A stretch of DNA of 64,000 bases from Stenotrophomonas maltophilia (GTDB lineage Bacteria; Pseudomonadota; Gammaproteobacteria; Xanthomonadales; Xanthomonadaceae). Shown here piece after piece: positions 9,229 to 16,877 of the stretch (its first letter is position 1; each line of letters opens with the position of its first letter). The position numbers and the translations under genes are program-made. Below the pieces are notes generated by a model, which had not been told where the DNA came from, searched no databases, and was given only the letters and a program-made list of their open reading frames with translations. The stretch is taken from the NCBI RefSeq assembly GCF_900186865.1, contig NZ_LT906480.1:2870001-2934000 (forward strand), written 5' to 3'.

Positions 9229-10481
9229 CATGACTCCTGGCTCACCAGCTGCACCGGTTCGTGGTGACCCCAGCCCTGCACGCGCACGTAGGTGCCAGCG
9301 CTGGCCAGGTCTCCCTCGGCCTCCAGCACCACCCAGGCGTTGGCCTGCAGCATGGACATCAAACGGAACGACTCCTGCCCGGCCAGCACGCGCGCACTCA
9401 GGCGTCCCTGCCCGTCCATTTCCACCCGCGCACGCGCGTGGAAGCGCAGGCCCGGCGGCTTGCGCACGTCGGCCTGCAGCGGCAGCTGCAACATGAGCTC
9501 CGGCGCCAGCCCCAGCAGGCGGCGCAGCACCGGCTCGACGAAGAAACGCTGGCCCACGGCAGCGGAGACCGGGTTGCCCGGCAGGCCGAAGTACAGCGCA
9601 CCATTGGGCAGCACCGCGAACAGCAGCGGCTTGCCCGGGCGGATCGCCACCTTGTGGAACACGATGCGCGCACCACGGCCGCGCAGCGCATCGGGAACGA
9701 AATCGTAGCGCCCGGCCGACACCGCGCCGGTGCTGATCAGCAGCTGCGCGCCAGCGGCCAGCGCTTCATCCAGCACCGCATTGAACGCGGCCACGTCGTC
9801 GCCCACCGTGCCCTGCCAGACCACCTCGGCACCGGCGGCCTGCAGGCGGCCGACCAGATACGGCCGGTTGCTGTCACGGATCTGCCCGGACTCCAGCGTC
9901 TGCGCCGCCTCGGTCACCAGCTCCTTGCCGGTGGCGATCACCGCCGCCTTCGGCCGTGCCACCACCGCCACCTGGCCCACGCCGATGGCATGCAGGAGGG
10001 TGCGCGCATTGATATCCAGCACCTGCCCGGCCTGCAGCACGCGCTCGCCTTCGCTCACGTCCTGGCCGCGCAGGCGCACATGCTGGCCCGGCTTCACCGA
10101 TGCCTTCAGGGCGATGCGGGTCGGGCGCCCCTCCTCGCTGGCGAGAATGTCCACGTTCTCGACCGGTACCACTGTGTCCAGCCCGGACGGCATGCGCGCA
10201 CCGGTCATGATTTCCCAGGCACCCTCGCCGCCTTCGGCGCCGGCATCGCCGGCTGCCTGCCAGCCCTGCACCGCGAATTCGGTACCGGACTCGAACGTCG
10301 CGCCGTTGGCGCGCAGCGCGAAGCCGTCCATTGCCGAATTGTCGAACGGCGGCAACGACTGCCCGCTGTGGATGTCACTGGCCAGGGTGCGGCCGCCGGC
10401 CTCATGCAGCGGCAGGCGCTCGGTCGGCAGCGGCGTGGCCGCGTCCAGCAGGTGCTGCAAGGCATCGCTGTAGGCAATCAT
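9228..10481 (-). CDS. moeA: Molybdopterin molybdenumtransferase MoeA
   Basis: Inserts molybdate into adenylylated molybdopterin in the last common step of cofactor synthesis. It has 417 residues, normal for MoeA. The sequence shows PPFDNSAMDGFALR near the N-terminus, EIMTGARMP, RLRGQDVSEGE, and a C-terminal MoCF_biosynth-like domain with STGAVSAGRYDFVPDAL, where other MoeA proteins have TGGVSVGDYD. The ATG at 10481 overlaps the stop of the upstream moaC-moaB gene; an upstream open stretch to 10547 lacks family resemblance. Confidence 0.95.
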   Translation of the reverse strand: MIAYSDALQHLLDAATPLPTERLPLHEAGGRTLASDIHSGQSLPPFDNSAMDGFALRANGATFESGTEFAVQGWQAAGDAGAEGGEGAWEIMTGARMPSGLDTVVPVENVDILASEEGRPTRIALKASVKPGQHVRLRGQDVSEGERVLQAGQVLDINARTLLHAIGVGQVAVVARPKAAVIATGKELVTEAAQTLESGQIRDSNRPYLVGRLQAAGAEVVWQGTVGDDVAAFNAVLDEALAAGAQLLISTGAVSAGRYDFVPDALRGRGARIVFHKVAIRPGKPLLFAVLPNGALYFGLPGNPVSAAVGQRFFVEPVLRRLLGLAPELMLQLPLQADVRKPPGLRFHARARVEMDGQGRLSARVLAGQESFRLMSMLQANAWVVLEAEGDLASAGTYVRVQGWGHHEPVQLVSQES

Positions 10482-11488
10482 CAGTGGCCACCACCCTCGA
10501 CCATCGCCAGGGCGTGGCCCAGTACCGGCGCCAGGATGTCCAGGCACTGCGCCGCCGCCTTCGGGCTGCCGGGCAATGCGAACACCAGCATGTTGCCCAG
10601 CTGCACCACCTCGGCGCGGCTCAGCCAGGCCATCGGCGTGTGCTGTGCACTCAGTGCCCGCACCATCTGCGCCAGGCCATGCACCGGCCGCGCGTCCAGG
10701 GAACGCAGCGCCTCCGGGGTCAGGTCACGCGGGCCCAGCCCGGTACCGCCGGTGCACAGGCACAGGCGCACACCGTCGGCGGCCAAGGCCTGCAGGCGGC
10801 CCGCCAATGGCTCGATGCCATCGGGCAACACCTCGGCGGCCACGACCTCACCACCCAGCTTTTTCAGGCCGGTCACCAGGGTCGGGCCAGAGATATCGTC
10901 ATAGGTGCCCTCGCTGGCGCGATCGCTCAGCGTGATCACCGCGCAGGCCGCGCCCTCCAGTCCCTTCGGCGCACGCGGCTTGAAACGCGTGCGCTCGGCA
11001 TCGTCCATACCGTCGGGGTGCAGCCAGACGCCGCGCTTGCCGCCTTCCTTGAACAGCAGGCGGATGCCTTCGATGCGCAGGGCCGGTTCCACCGGCTTGC
11101 TCAGGTCGTACAGGGTCAGCAGCGCCGCGTTGACGCCGGCCAGTGCCTCCATCTCGACGCCGGTGCGCGCCTCGCTGGCGCACTCGCACCACACGCGGAT
11201 CGCCTGCCGTTCCGGCACCGGCGCGCAGAACACCTGCACCAGTTCCAGCGGCAGCGGATGGCACAGCGGCATCAGCATCGACGCCATCTTGGCGCCCTGC
11301 AGGCCGGCAATCTCGGCCATCACCAGCGCATCGCCTTTGGGCAGGCGGCGCTCGACGATCAGCGGATAGGCCACTGGACCGGCATGCAGCTCGCCCACCG
11401 CCACCGCACGGCGGCGGCTGATGCGCTTGTTACGGACATCGGCCATATGGAAGGCCGCGTTCAATTCCCCACTCATCGTGTTGCTCAT
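10481..11488 (-). CDS. moaCB: Bifunctional MoaC-MoaB fusion protein
   Basis: One 335-residue chain joins two cofactor enzymes. Residues about 1-160 are MoaC, which with MoaA makes cPMP: MLMPLCHPLPLE and GVEMEALAGVNAALLTLYD-LSK with the conserved Asp/Lys pair. Residues about 170-335 are MoaB/MogA, the molybdopterin adenylyltransferase: AVITLSDRASEGTYDD, LCTGGTGLGPRDLTPEAL and ALPGSPKA. Such fusions are known in proteobacteria. Starts at 11488 (directly after GGAGG) and 11476 are both possible; 11488 overlaps the moaA stop. Confidence 0.93.
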   Translation of the reverse strand: MSNTMSGELNAAFHMADVRNKRISRRRAVAVGELHAGPVAYPLIVERRLPKGDALVMAEIAGLQGAKMASMLMPLCHPLPLELVQVFCAPVPERQAIRVWCECASEARTGVEMEALAGVNAALLTLYDLSKPVEPALRIEGIRLLFKEGGKRGVWLHPDGMDDAERTRFKPRAPKGLEGAACAVITLSDRASEGTYDDISGPTLVTGLKKLGGEVVAAEVLPDGIEPLAGRLQALAADGVRLCLCTGGTGLGPRDLTPEALRSLDARPVHGLAQMVRALSAQHTPMAWLSRAEVVQLGNMLVFALPGSPKAAAQCLDILAPVLGHALAMVEGGGH

Positions 11489-12465
11489 CCTCCGATGGAG
11501 GCCAGGTGCGGGGTCAGCCCGGTCTGGCCCTGGTGCAGTCCATGCCCGGCCGCTTTCAGGCCAAGCTGTGTGGTGATGCGTGCCAGCAGCGCGTCGTGGT
11601 CCTCATCGCGCTGCAGCAGCGGGCGCAGCGGTACGCCGAACTCGCCGAACAGGCACAGCCGCAGGTCGCCCTTGGCGGTCACCCGCAGGCGGTTGCAGCC
11701 CTTGCAGAAGTCACGCGAATACGGGGCAATGATGCCGATGCTGCCGCGATGGTCGGGGTGGCCGAACTCGCGCGCGGGCCCGGCATCGGCGACGCGCGGA
11801 CGCTCGTGCCAGCCAGCGGCCAGCAGCTGCTCGATCACCACGTCGGCACGCAGGTGGTGGCGCTGGAAATAGGCTTCGTTGTCGCCGGTGCGCATCAGTT
11901 CGATGAAGCGCACGCTGAAGGGGCGGTCACGCAGGTACTCCATCCACTGCGGCAACTCGTCGTCGTTCAGGCCACGCAGCAGCACCGCGTTGAGCTTGAT
12001 CGCCGGCAGGCCCAGCGCCTGCGCCAGGGCCAGGCCCTGTTCGATCTCCGGCAGGCGGTCATGCCCGGTGATGGTCTTGAAGCGTTCGCGCTGCAGGCTG
12101 TCCATGCTCACGTTCAGCGCGGTCAGGCCAGCCCGGTGCCAGCCCGGCAGGCGCCGCGGCAGCAGCGTGCCGTTGGTGGTGATGGCCACCTTGCGGATGC
12201 CCGGCACCGCCGCAACCGTGGCGATGATCTCGTCCAGGTCCTTGCGCAGGCTGGGCTCACCGCCGGTCAGGCGGATCTTGCTCATGCCCAGCGCGGCAAA
12301 CGCACGCACCAGGCGCGAGATTTCATCCACCTGCAGGAAGCGCGGGCGGCCATCGGCCTGGTAACCGTCGGGCAGGCAGTAGCTGCAACGGAAGTTGCAG
12401 GCTTCGGTCAACGACAGGCGCAGGTACGGAAAGCTGCGTCCGAAACCGTCGGTGAGTTGGCTCAT
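11485..12465 (-). CDS. moaA: GTP 3',8-cyclase MoaA
   Basis: Radical-SAM enzyme that begins molybdopterin synthesis from GTP. It has 326 residues. The N-terminal cluster motif CNFRCSYC and SAM motif GGEPSLRKDL are present, as is the C-terminal second-cluster motif CKGCNRLRVTAKGDLRLCLF. The chain ends in Gly-Gly, as active MoaA proteins do. The ATG at 12465 fits the family start better than the in-frame 12489. It is the first gene of the moaA-moaCB-moeA-moaD-moaE-mobA run, all overlapping or nearly so up to mobA. Confidence 0.96.
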   Translation of the reverse strand: MSQLTDGFGRSFPYLRLSLTEACNFRCSYCLPDGYQADGRPRFLQVDEISRLVRAFAALGMSKIRLTGGEPSLRKDLDEIIATVAAVPGIRKVAITTNGTLLPRRLPGWHRAGLTALNVSMDSLQRERFKTITGHDRLPEIEQGLALAQALGLPAIKLNAVLLRGLNDDELPQWMEYLRDRPFSVRFIELMRTGDNEAYFQRHHLRADVVIEQLLAAGWHERPRVADAGPAREFGHPDHRGSIGIIAPYSRDFCKGCNRLRVTAKGDLRLCLFGEFGVPLRPLLQRDEDHDALLARITTQLGLKAAGHGLHQGQTGLTPHLASIGG

Positions 12466-12572
12466 GGCTGGTCCACCTTGTTGCTCCACCGTCTTGCCTG
12501 TGCCCGGAACGGCCCGGATACCCTCGCCTGCTGGAACGATTGCCAGAGTACGCGGCCTTCAGTTCCATGGGC

Positions 12573-12586
12573 ATGACTTAAATCAA
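12573..12586. promoter_or_regulatory. Possible degenerate Anr/FNR site upstream of moaA
   Basis: ATGACTTAAATCAA matches TTGAT-N4-ATCAA fully in one half and in 3 of 5 positions in the other. It lies about 110 bp upstream of the moaA start, at nearly the same distance as the perfect box at narK, in the divergent gap shared with the gene at 12660. Confidence 0.35.
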
Positions 12587-12659
12587 TCGTGTTCGGCCCC
12601 GCGCGGCAGGCGTTGTGGCAGCATGCGGCTTTCCGTGCAGCGGGCGTGTGACAACCCTC

Positions 12660-13064
12660 ATGATGATGAACGATTTCCAGCAACTGCTGCATGCCGCCGG
12701 CGAGCAGGCTGAACCGCAACGCTTGCTGTTCGTATTCGTGCGCGCCGAGCTGCCCGAATCGCCCACCAGTGACCAGCGCGACCGGCATGACCGCCGCGAG
12801 GGCGGCACCCTGTCGCCGGTGTTGTGCGTGGACAAGCTGCCGGCCGAGGTGCCCAGCTTCCAGGCGCTGGCGGCCGAGTCGACCACCACCGGCATCGACT
12901 GGGACCTGGTGTTCGTGGCGGCGCTGGATGGCAGAGGCGGTTTCGCACCCAACAGCGACGAAGCCGCGCGCCCGCTGAAGCTGATGGTCAACGCCATCCA
13001 TGACGGTCAGATCGGCCGCTTCGCCGCCTTCGACCGTGGCGGCGAGCCCGTTCAGTTCTATTGA
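12660..13064 (+). CDS. Small conserved protein of unknown function
   Basis: A 134-residue soluble protein. It reads as a small conserved family of gammaproteobacteria (QRLLFVFVRAELPE, PVLCVDKLPAEVPSF, DWDLVFVAALDGRGG, PLKLMVNAIHDGQIGRF). As I recall, some entries of this family carry the label ribonucleotide reductase subunit alpha, which its size does not support. Three consecutive ATG codons (12660, 12663, 12666) could start it. It is divergent from moaA, and its last 7 bp overlap the 3' end of the opposite-strand gene at 13058. Confidence 0.8.
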   Translation: MMMNDFQQLLHAAGEQAEPQRLLFVFVRAELPESPTSDQRDRHDRREGGTLSPVLCVDKLPAEVPSFQALAAESTTTGIDWDLVFVAALDGRGGFAPNSDEAARPLKLMVNAIHDGQIGRFAAFDRGGEPVQFY

Positions 13065-13387
13065 GCCACCAGCTGCAGGGTCAGGAAGAAGATCACCAGC
13101 ACGGTGTTCAGCCCCCAGGCCACGGTCAGCCCGCGCGCCGCCACGCCCAGGTTGGGGTTGTGCGCGGTGGGCGCCGCCCGCCAGACCGCCGGGATGATCC
13201 AACCGGTATAGAGCAGCAGCACGGCAAATACCCCCAACAGCAGCGTGGTGCGCTGGTTAGCCAGCGCCCAGAGGGCTACCGCCCACAGAATGTTGCTGGG
13301 AATGACGCCCTGCAGCCAGAACACACTCCACAGGCGGGAACGGCCCTGGGTGTCGGGGGTGGGGTGCAGCGAAGCGGTCGCGGTCAT
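13058..13387 (-). CDS. Small inner-membrane protein
   Basis: A 109-residue protein with three or four predicted membrane helices (around residues 22-45, 48-70 and 88-108: LWSVFWLQGVIPSNILWAVA, LLGVFAVLLLYTGWIIPAVW, LTVAWGLNTVLVIFFLTLQL). No catalytic motif is visible and I do not recognise the family. Its 3' end overlaps that of the convergent gene at 12660 by 7 bp. Confidence 0.72.
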   Translation of the reverse strand: MTATASLHPTPDTQGRSRLWSVFWLQGVIPSNILWAVALWALANQRTTLLLGVFAVLLLYTGWIIPAVWRAAPTAHNPNLGVAARGLTVAWGLNTVLVIFFLTLQLVAQ

Positions 13388-13727
13388 AAGTCTCCTTCTG
13401 TTTAGGAAACGTGCTGAACAAGCCTGCGCTTGGTGGCTGGGAACGTCAACCCGAGTCGCACGTCACGCTTTGACGCTTGTAGAGGCGGGCCATGCTCGAC
13501 TCAGGCCCTTCCCTTCAGAGCCTGTCGTCATCGCCCCTCCCCCCCTTGTTCCCTAACGCCCCCCAACCTCGACACCTGTCGCAGATTGCACGGTGCGGGC
13601 GGACCGCCGCGCCAGCTAGCGCTGGCGGTGCTTAACAGCGTGGGAGAATGCCGAAAGCGTCTCCAATCGAGTGATGTTTGCAACTCTTCTGATTGGCATT
13701 GCACAGCGCCACGGGCTCAGATGGCGT
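13388..13727. other. Intergenic stretch with one weak SMAG-like hairpin
   Basis: No convincing gene is seen here. At 13479-13503 a GTAG followed by an imperfect palindrome (GCGGGCCATGCTCG core) looks like a decayed SMAG element. The rest has no coding bias I trust. Confidence 0.5.
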
Positions 13728-13931
13728 GCCACCGGAAAAGGGTGGCCGGGTTTCGAATCCCGAGTTGGTCCTGAGTGATTGCGCTTGCCAGTCGGCGTCC
13801 ACATTCCGTGGCGCCGGCTGGCAATCCGTCTGCCGGCTATGGCGGGCGGTGCGTGGGGGCGTTCGCGCCCACCGGCTTGGGACCAACCCGGATTCGAACC
13901 ACGTACCGCCCGCCACTTTTATGGGTGGCGG
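13728..13931. other. Hairpin-rich leader with tRNA T-arm-like segments
   Basis: The stretch directly upstream of the gene at 13961 is a chain of inverted repeats. GCCACC/GGTGGC pairs at 13728-13746; a long imperfect hairpin spans 13785-13824 (TTGCCAG...CTGGCAA ends); GTGGG/CCCAC pairs around 13853-13872; CCGCCAC/GTGGCGG pairs at 13910-13931. In addition, 13748-13772 (TTTCGAATCCCGAGTTGGTC core) and 13879-13902 (GACCAACCCGGATTCGAAC core) are near reverse complements of each other and contain TTCGAATCC, the sequence of a tRNA T-arm. No full tRNA cloverleaf can be drawn around either one. It could be a structured 5' leader or a relic of tRNA-targeted integration. Confidence 0.55.
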
Positions 13932-13960
13932 CTACCGATTGCCCTGCACGGAGCCTTGCC

Positions 13961-14338
13961 ATGAACGAATCGGACTTCCCGCATCTGCACGCCTACCGCA
14001 GCACCGCCCGCGACGACGGCTCGCCACAGACTGCGCCTGCGGTGGACAGGAACACCTTCATTGCCAACCTCAACCGCATCGGCTCCGGTGCAGCAGCCGA
14101 CGGACAACCCTGGCCGGAGCGGCATCAACTGCCCGGCCGCTGCCTGGCCCTCGCCGATGCCGATTGCGCGTTGAACGGGTTGCGGGTGGTGCTGGAAATG
14201 CTGCTGGCGGCGGAACGCACCCGGCAGAACGGCGAGCCGGAAGAGTACGTGGGCGACCGGGTGATGGAGGGGTTGGTCATGGCCTGCCAGTCGTTGTGCG
14301 CGCAGGCGGTGGGGCGCTTGCAGGTGGGTGAGCAGTAG
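13961..14338 (+). CDS. Small conserved protein (XAC0095-like), intact copy
   Basis: A 125-residue soluble protein, probably of the small Xanthomonadaceae families known only by locus-type names such as XAC0095. The N-terminus (MNESDFPHLHAYRSTARDD) is disordered in character; the C-terminal half (ALNGLRVVLEMLLAAERTRQ, MEGLVMACQSLCAQ) should form two amphipathic helices. A GGAG precedes the ATG. A decayed second copy of its C-terminal half lies at 15837-16138, on the far side of two inserted-looking genes. Function unknown. Confidence 0.75.
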   Translation: MNESDFPHLHAYRSTARDDGSPQTAPAVDRNTFIANLNRIGSGAAADGQPWPERHQLPGRCLALADADCALNGLRVVLEMLLAAERTRQNGEPEEYVGDRVMEGLVMACQSLCAQAVGRLQVGEQ

Positions 14339-14544
14339 CCTCTATCGATGTCGCCTTTGCCCCCTTTTCGCCCCGGCGTTCGCCCGCACAAATGCGACGC
14401 CCTTCGCCTTACTCGCCCTGTGACGGCCGCTCCAGAATGCCGCGCCCCCTTCCGTCTGACCACACGACCATGCTGGCAAGGGTGATCAGGGCAATTGAAT
14501 CACTCGCACTTTCAGAGCTGTGCAGACGGAGGCATCAGAAACCA

Positions 14545-15045
14545 ATGCAGAATTTCAAAAGCACCTTGGCGTTGCTCGTGGCCGCCGGTTGCTGCGTGGC
14601 CCCAGACATGGCGCACGCGTTCCAGCTGATCAGAGAAGAGGCAGATATCAGGCTTGTGGATGGCACACCCGCGATCTTCATACCGGAAAAAGCGAAGGGT
14701 TCGTTCCCAGTGGCCAACCTGCTACTGCTGGAGTACTACACGCTCGAATCCGAAAGCTGGGCCATCCGCCTGAAGGACGATGCCAAGCCAATGAAGCTAA
14801 AGCCTGGCAATTGCATTGCATACGGCTCAATACCAGACGGCTACGAGCGGGATGGGCCAAAAGACAATAGGGAAAATTTTCAATTGAAATTGAACACAAT
14901 CTACTATTTCCAAGCAAGCCGGAACATTCCGAATCTTTGGTACTTTCCCACCGCCATCTATGAAGCCACATTCTGTTTGAAAGAGGACACCGATGGCATC
15001 GTCAGCATTCAGAAGGGGGCCGCATGTCCCGACTCCGGCAGATGA
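14545..15045 (+). CDS. Secreted protein, T6SS-immunity-like family
   Basis: A 166-residue exported protein with a cleavable signal peptide (residues 1-25, cut after AHA). The mature part has the pattern P-x-KPGNCIAYG ... LNTIYYFQASRN ... YEATFCL that I associate with small periplasmic proteins annotated as putative type VI immunity lipoproteins. This is family resemblance only; no lipobox cysteine is placed for lipidation. The codon use is AT-richer than the chromosomal neighbours, consistent with transfer. It overlaps the next gene by ATGA. Confidence 0.6.
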   Translation: MQNFKSTLALLVAAGCCVAPDMAHAFQLIREEADIRLVDGTPAIFIPEKAKGSFPVANLLLLEYYTLESESWAIRLKDDAKPMKLKPGNCIAYGSIPDGYERDGPKDNRENFQLKLNTIYYFQASRNIPNLWYFPTAIYEATFCLKEDTDGIVSIQKGAACPDSGR

Positions 15046-15833
15046 GCCTTCCGAAACAAGCAGCGATCCTCGGCCTCCTGCTTCTAAGCGGCTGTCACCT
15101 TACCCGGAATCAAGCACTTTCACCCAAGCCGGAGTTAGGCACGGTCAAGGTGACCGTCACGGTGCCCGAGGAACTTGTGGCCCGAGATATGCGGGTGATG
15201 TACCGCTCGACGAGATGCACCACAACGTACCGGTCCATGCTGGACTGGGGAAAACGTACACGAGACAACTATGCGCCACTGGAGATTCGACCCGTGCGCC
15301 GCCCAGGAACAAATGTTTACAAGGCCTCAATGGCAGTCGATGGCGGCGGCGCGTGCCGCTGGAAACTCAGCAACGTAACCTTTGGAGTCGAGCACGGAGA
15401 TCCATCCAGATTTGGAGGTGATGTGATTCAGGGCATGGGCGGCGACGTCGTTGTAATGTTTGACGAGGTCCGTTCCGCATATGGTGCCCCCAACGCCGAA
15501 CCCAACGTCAGCACTGACGGTGTCATGTCAATAAAGCGTGACTACTATCCGTGGCTGAGTGAACATTTCATCGGCGGACATCGAAAGATCATCACCCTGA
15601 CCACGGACGAGCCCACATTCATAAGATATCGCGCGCTTGACGCGCGCGTCATCCACTTCGAACCCGCCTATCATCCCGGATTCCTGACTCACTCAGTGAG
15701 CCCCAAAGTAAAGCGCGAAGGCAACAAGACCATCTTTTACTATCCCGATGGCAGCAGCAGGCCAGAGAGTCGCACCATGCCCCGGTTCAAGACGCTTCAG
15801 GAAATCCGTATGGCCACTGAAGCGAGTCAATGA
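15042..15833 (+). CDS. Lipoprotein of unknown function
   Basis: A 263-residue lipoprotein: hydrophobic signal and lipobox LLSGC around residue 18, then a beta-rich mature domain (TVKVTVTVPEELVARDMRVMY; RTRDNYAPLEIRPV). Start 15042 is chosen over 15024 because it gives an ATGA overlap with the gene before, implying co-translation. I do not recognise the family. Its pairing with a small immunity-like secreted protein suggests an envelope-protection pair against a toxin, but no toxin gene sits on the same strand, so this is inference. Confidence 0.62.
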   Translation: MSLPKQAAILGLLLLSGCHLTRNQALSPKPELGTVKVTVTVPEELVARDMRVMYRSTRCTTTYRSMLDWGKRTRDNYAPLEIRPVRRPGTNVYKASMAVDGGGACRWKLSNVTFGVEHGDPSRFGGDVIQGMGGDVVVMFDEVRSAYGAPNAEPNVSTDGVMSIKRDYYPWLSEHFIGGHRKIITLTTDEPTFIRYRALDARVIHFEPAYHPGFLTHSVSPKVKREGNKTIFYYPDGSSRPESRTMPRFKTLQEIRMATEASQ

Positions 15834-15836
15834 TGA

Positions 15837-16138
15837 GCTGAGCCGTTCGGCAGGCCCATCGACGAAGGGCCAATCACCATCGGACGGCTTAACTGCCTGC
15901 TCGCTGCCAAGCTCTCGCCGCGCCGCGCCGATGCCGATGCCGATGCCGATGCCGATGCCGATGCCGATTGTGCGTTGAATGGATTGCGGGTGGTGCTGGA
16001 AATGCGGTTGGCGGCGGAACGCACCCGGCAGAACGGCGAACCCGGGCAGTACCTGGGCGACCGGATGATGGAGGGATTGGTCATGGCTTGCCAGTCGCTT
16101 TGCGCGCAGGGGGTGGGGCGGTTGCAGCCCGAAGGGTG
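15837..16138 (+). pseudogene. Decayed copy of the gene at 13961
   Basis: Positions 15957-16138 encode CALNGLRVVLEMRLAAERTRQ and LVMACQSLCAQ, about 75-80% identical to the C-terminal half of the intact gene. The reading frame stays open from 15837 but has no ATG before residue-equivalent 70, and the upstream part resembles the intact gene only weakly. A GCCGAT hexamer run replaces the short two-unit version in the intact copy. It is best read as a start-less duplicate. Confidence 0.65.
15927..15968 (+). repeat. Seven-unit GCCGAT tandem repeat
   Basis: Seven perfect GCCGAT units in a row; the paralogous position in the intact copy near 14155 has two. In frame it codes for alternating Ala-Asp. 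Slipped-strand expansion is the likely origin, and since the unit is 6 bp it does not shift the frame. Confidence 0.9.
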
Positions 16139-16184
16139 AAGGGCATGCGTAACGCCCTTCAGCTTGGATCGCTTTCAGCAGGCG

Positions 16185-16544
16185 TCAGTGCTCGCTGAAA
16201 GCGCTCCTCAGATTGACGCCGATGATCGGTGAGAAGTCCACCTTCCACAGCTCCAGTTCGAAGAGCTGATCGTGATTGTCCAGGCACAGGGTGACTCTCA
16301 CCGGCACGCCGTCGGCATCGGCAAGCATCGCCGTGGCAATGTCACTTCCGAAGACCTGGGTCGTGCTGGACAGGAACACCACGCCCCCGAATCCGACGAC
16401 CTCCACGTCCTCCACCTGGGCGAGCGCCAGATCCTTCAACAACCGTTCGGACACCTCGGTCGTCTCGGGCAGCAGCCTGTGGATGAGGGAGACCTCGTCG
16501 GGGGTGAGGAATCTGGGCACGGAATGTCCTTCAGGACACTGCAT
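16185..16544 (-). CDS. DUF6984-like small protein
   Basis: A 119-residue cytoplasmic protein reading PRFLTPDEVSLIHRLLPE near the start, then AQVEDVEVVGFGGVVF and VTLCLDNHDQLFELELWKVDF. This layout (RxLTxxE..LI..LL, VxD, glycine step, ELdlWKvDfs) matches the DUF6984 family, often found near RHS and other polymorphic toxins. The start at 16544 gives a family-size protein; upstream in-frame codons overlap the preceding gene. It is the second gene after the RHS gene on the same strand, so an immunity or orphan-immunity role is possible. Confidence 0.65.
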   Translation of the reverse strand: MQCPEGHSVPRFLTPDEVSLIHRLLPETTEVSERLLKDLALAQVEDVEVVGFGGVVFLSSTTQVFGSDIATAMLADADGVPVRVTLCLDNHDQLFELELWKVDFSPIIGVNLRSAFSEH

Positions 16545-16563
16545 CCAGCCTCCCCCGCAAAGA

Positions 16564-16875
16564 CTACTGTGAGTAATTGACTTCTTTAGTGACATTTCCA
16601 CTTCGGTCGTACCATCGCCACACACCGGCCTTATGCCCATTCTTAAACTGTCCACGCATACGAATATACCCATCATCTGCGGCGACAAATGGACCATCAG
16701 CAATCTCGCACCCCTTCAAAGAGCCCGCTTTTCCCCACGGCTCGATCTTCAGTCGAGCGGGCTCAACACATTCTATCCGCTCATCGTCGAACGAATTCGT
16801 CGTTGCGCCCTGCTTCTGATCCGCACATGCCGAAGAAAGCAACGCCAGCAGGACGCATGTCATGTATCTCTTCAT
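16564..16875 (-). CDS. YwqK/MORN-like small lipoprotein, candidate RHS immunity
   Basis: A 103-residue protein with a signal segment ending LLSSACAD, a likely lipobox, so probably membrane-anchored in the envelope. The C-terminus (MRGQFKNGHKAGVWRWYDRSGN) is a MORN/YwqK-type repeat: G-x-F-K-N-G-x-K-x-G-x-W-x-x-Y. Such proteins are annotated as toxin-antitoxin YwqK family antitoxins. It begins 2 bp after the RHS stop codon, the tightest coupling in this region, which makes it the first candidate for immunity to the RHS tip. Confidence 0.7.
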   Translation of the reverse strand: MKRYMTCVLLALLSSACADQKQGATTNSFDDERIECVEPARLKIEPWGKAGSLKGCEIADGPFVAADDGYIRMRGQFKNGHKAGVWRWYDRSGNVTKEVNYSQ

Positions 16876-16877
16876 AC

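Noticed and set aside
12723..12990. Ribonucleotide reductase alpha subunit
   Set aside because: A label I recall on relatives of the 134-residue gene; it is far too small and has none of the enzyme's motifs.
13748..13902. A tRNA gene
   Set aside because: Two T-arm-like pieces are present, but no anticodon stem, D-arm or acceptor stem can be paired at tRNA spacing on either strand.
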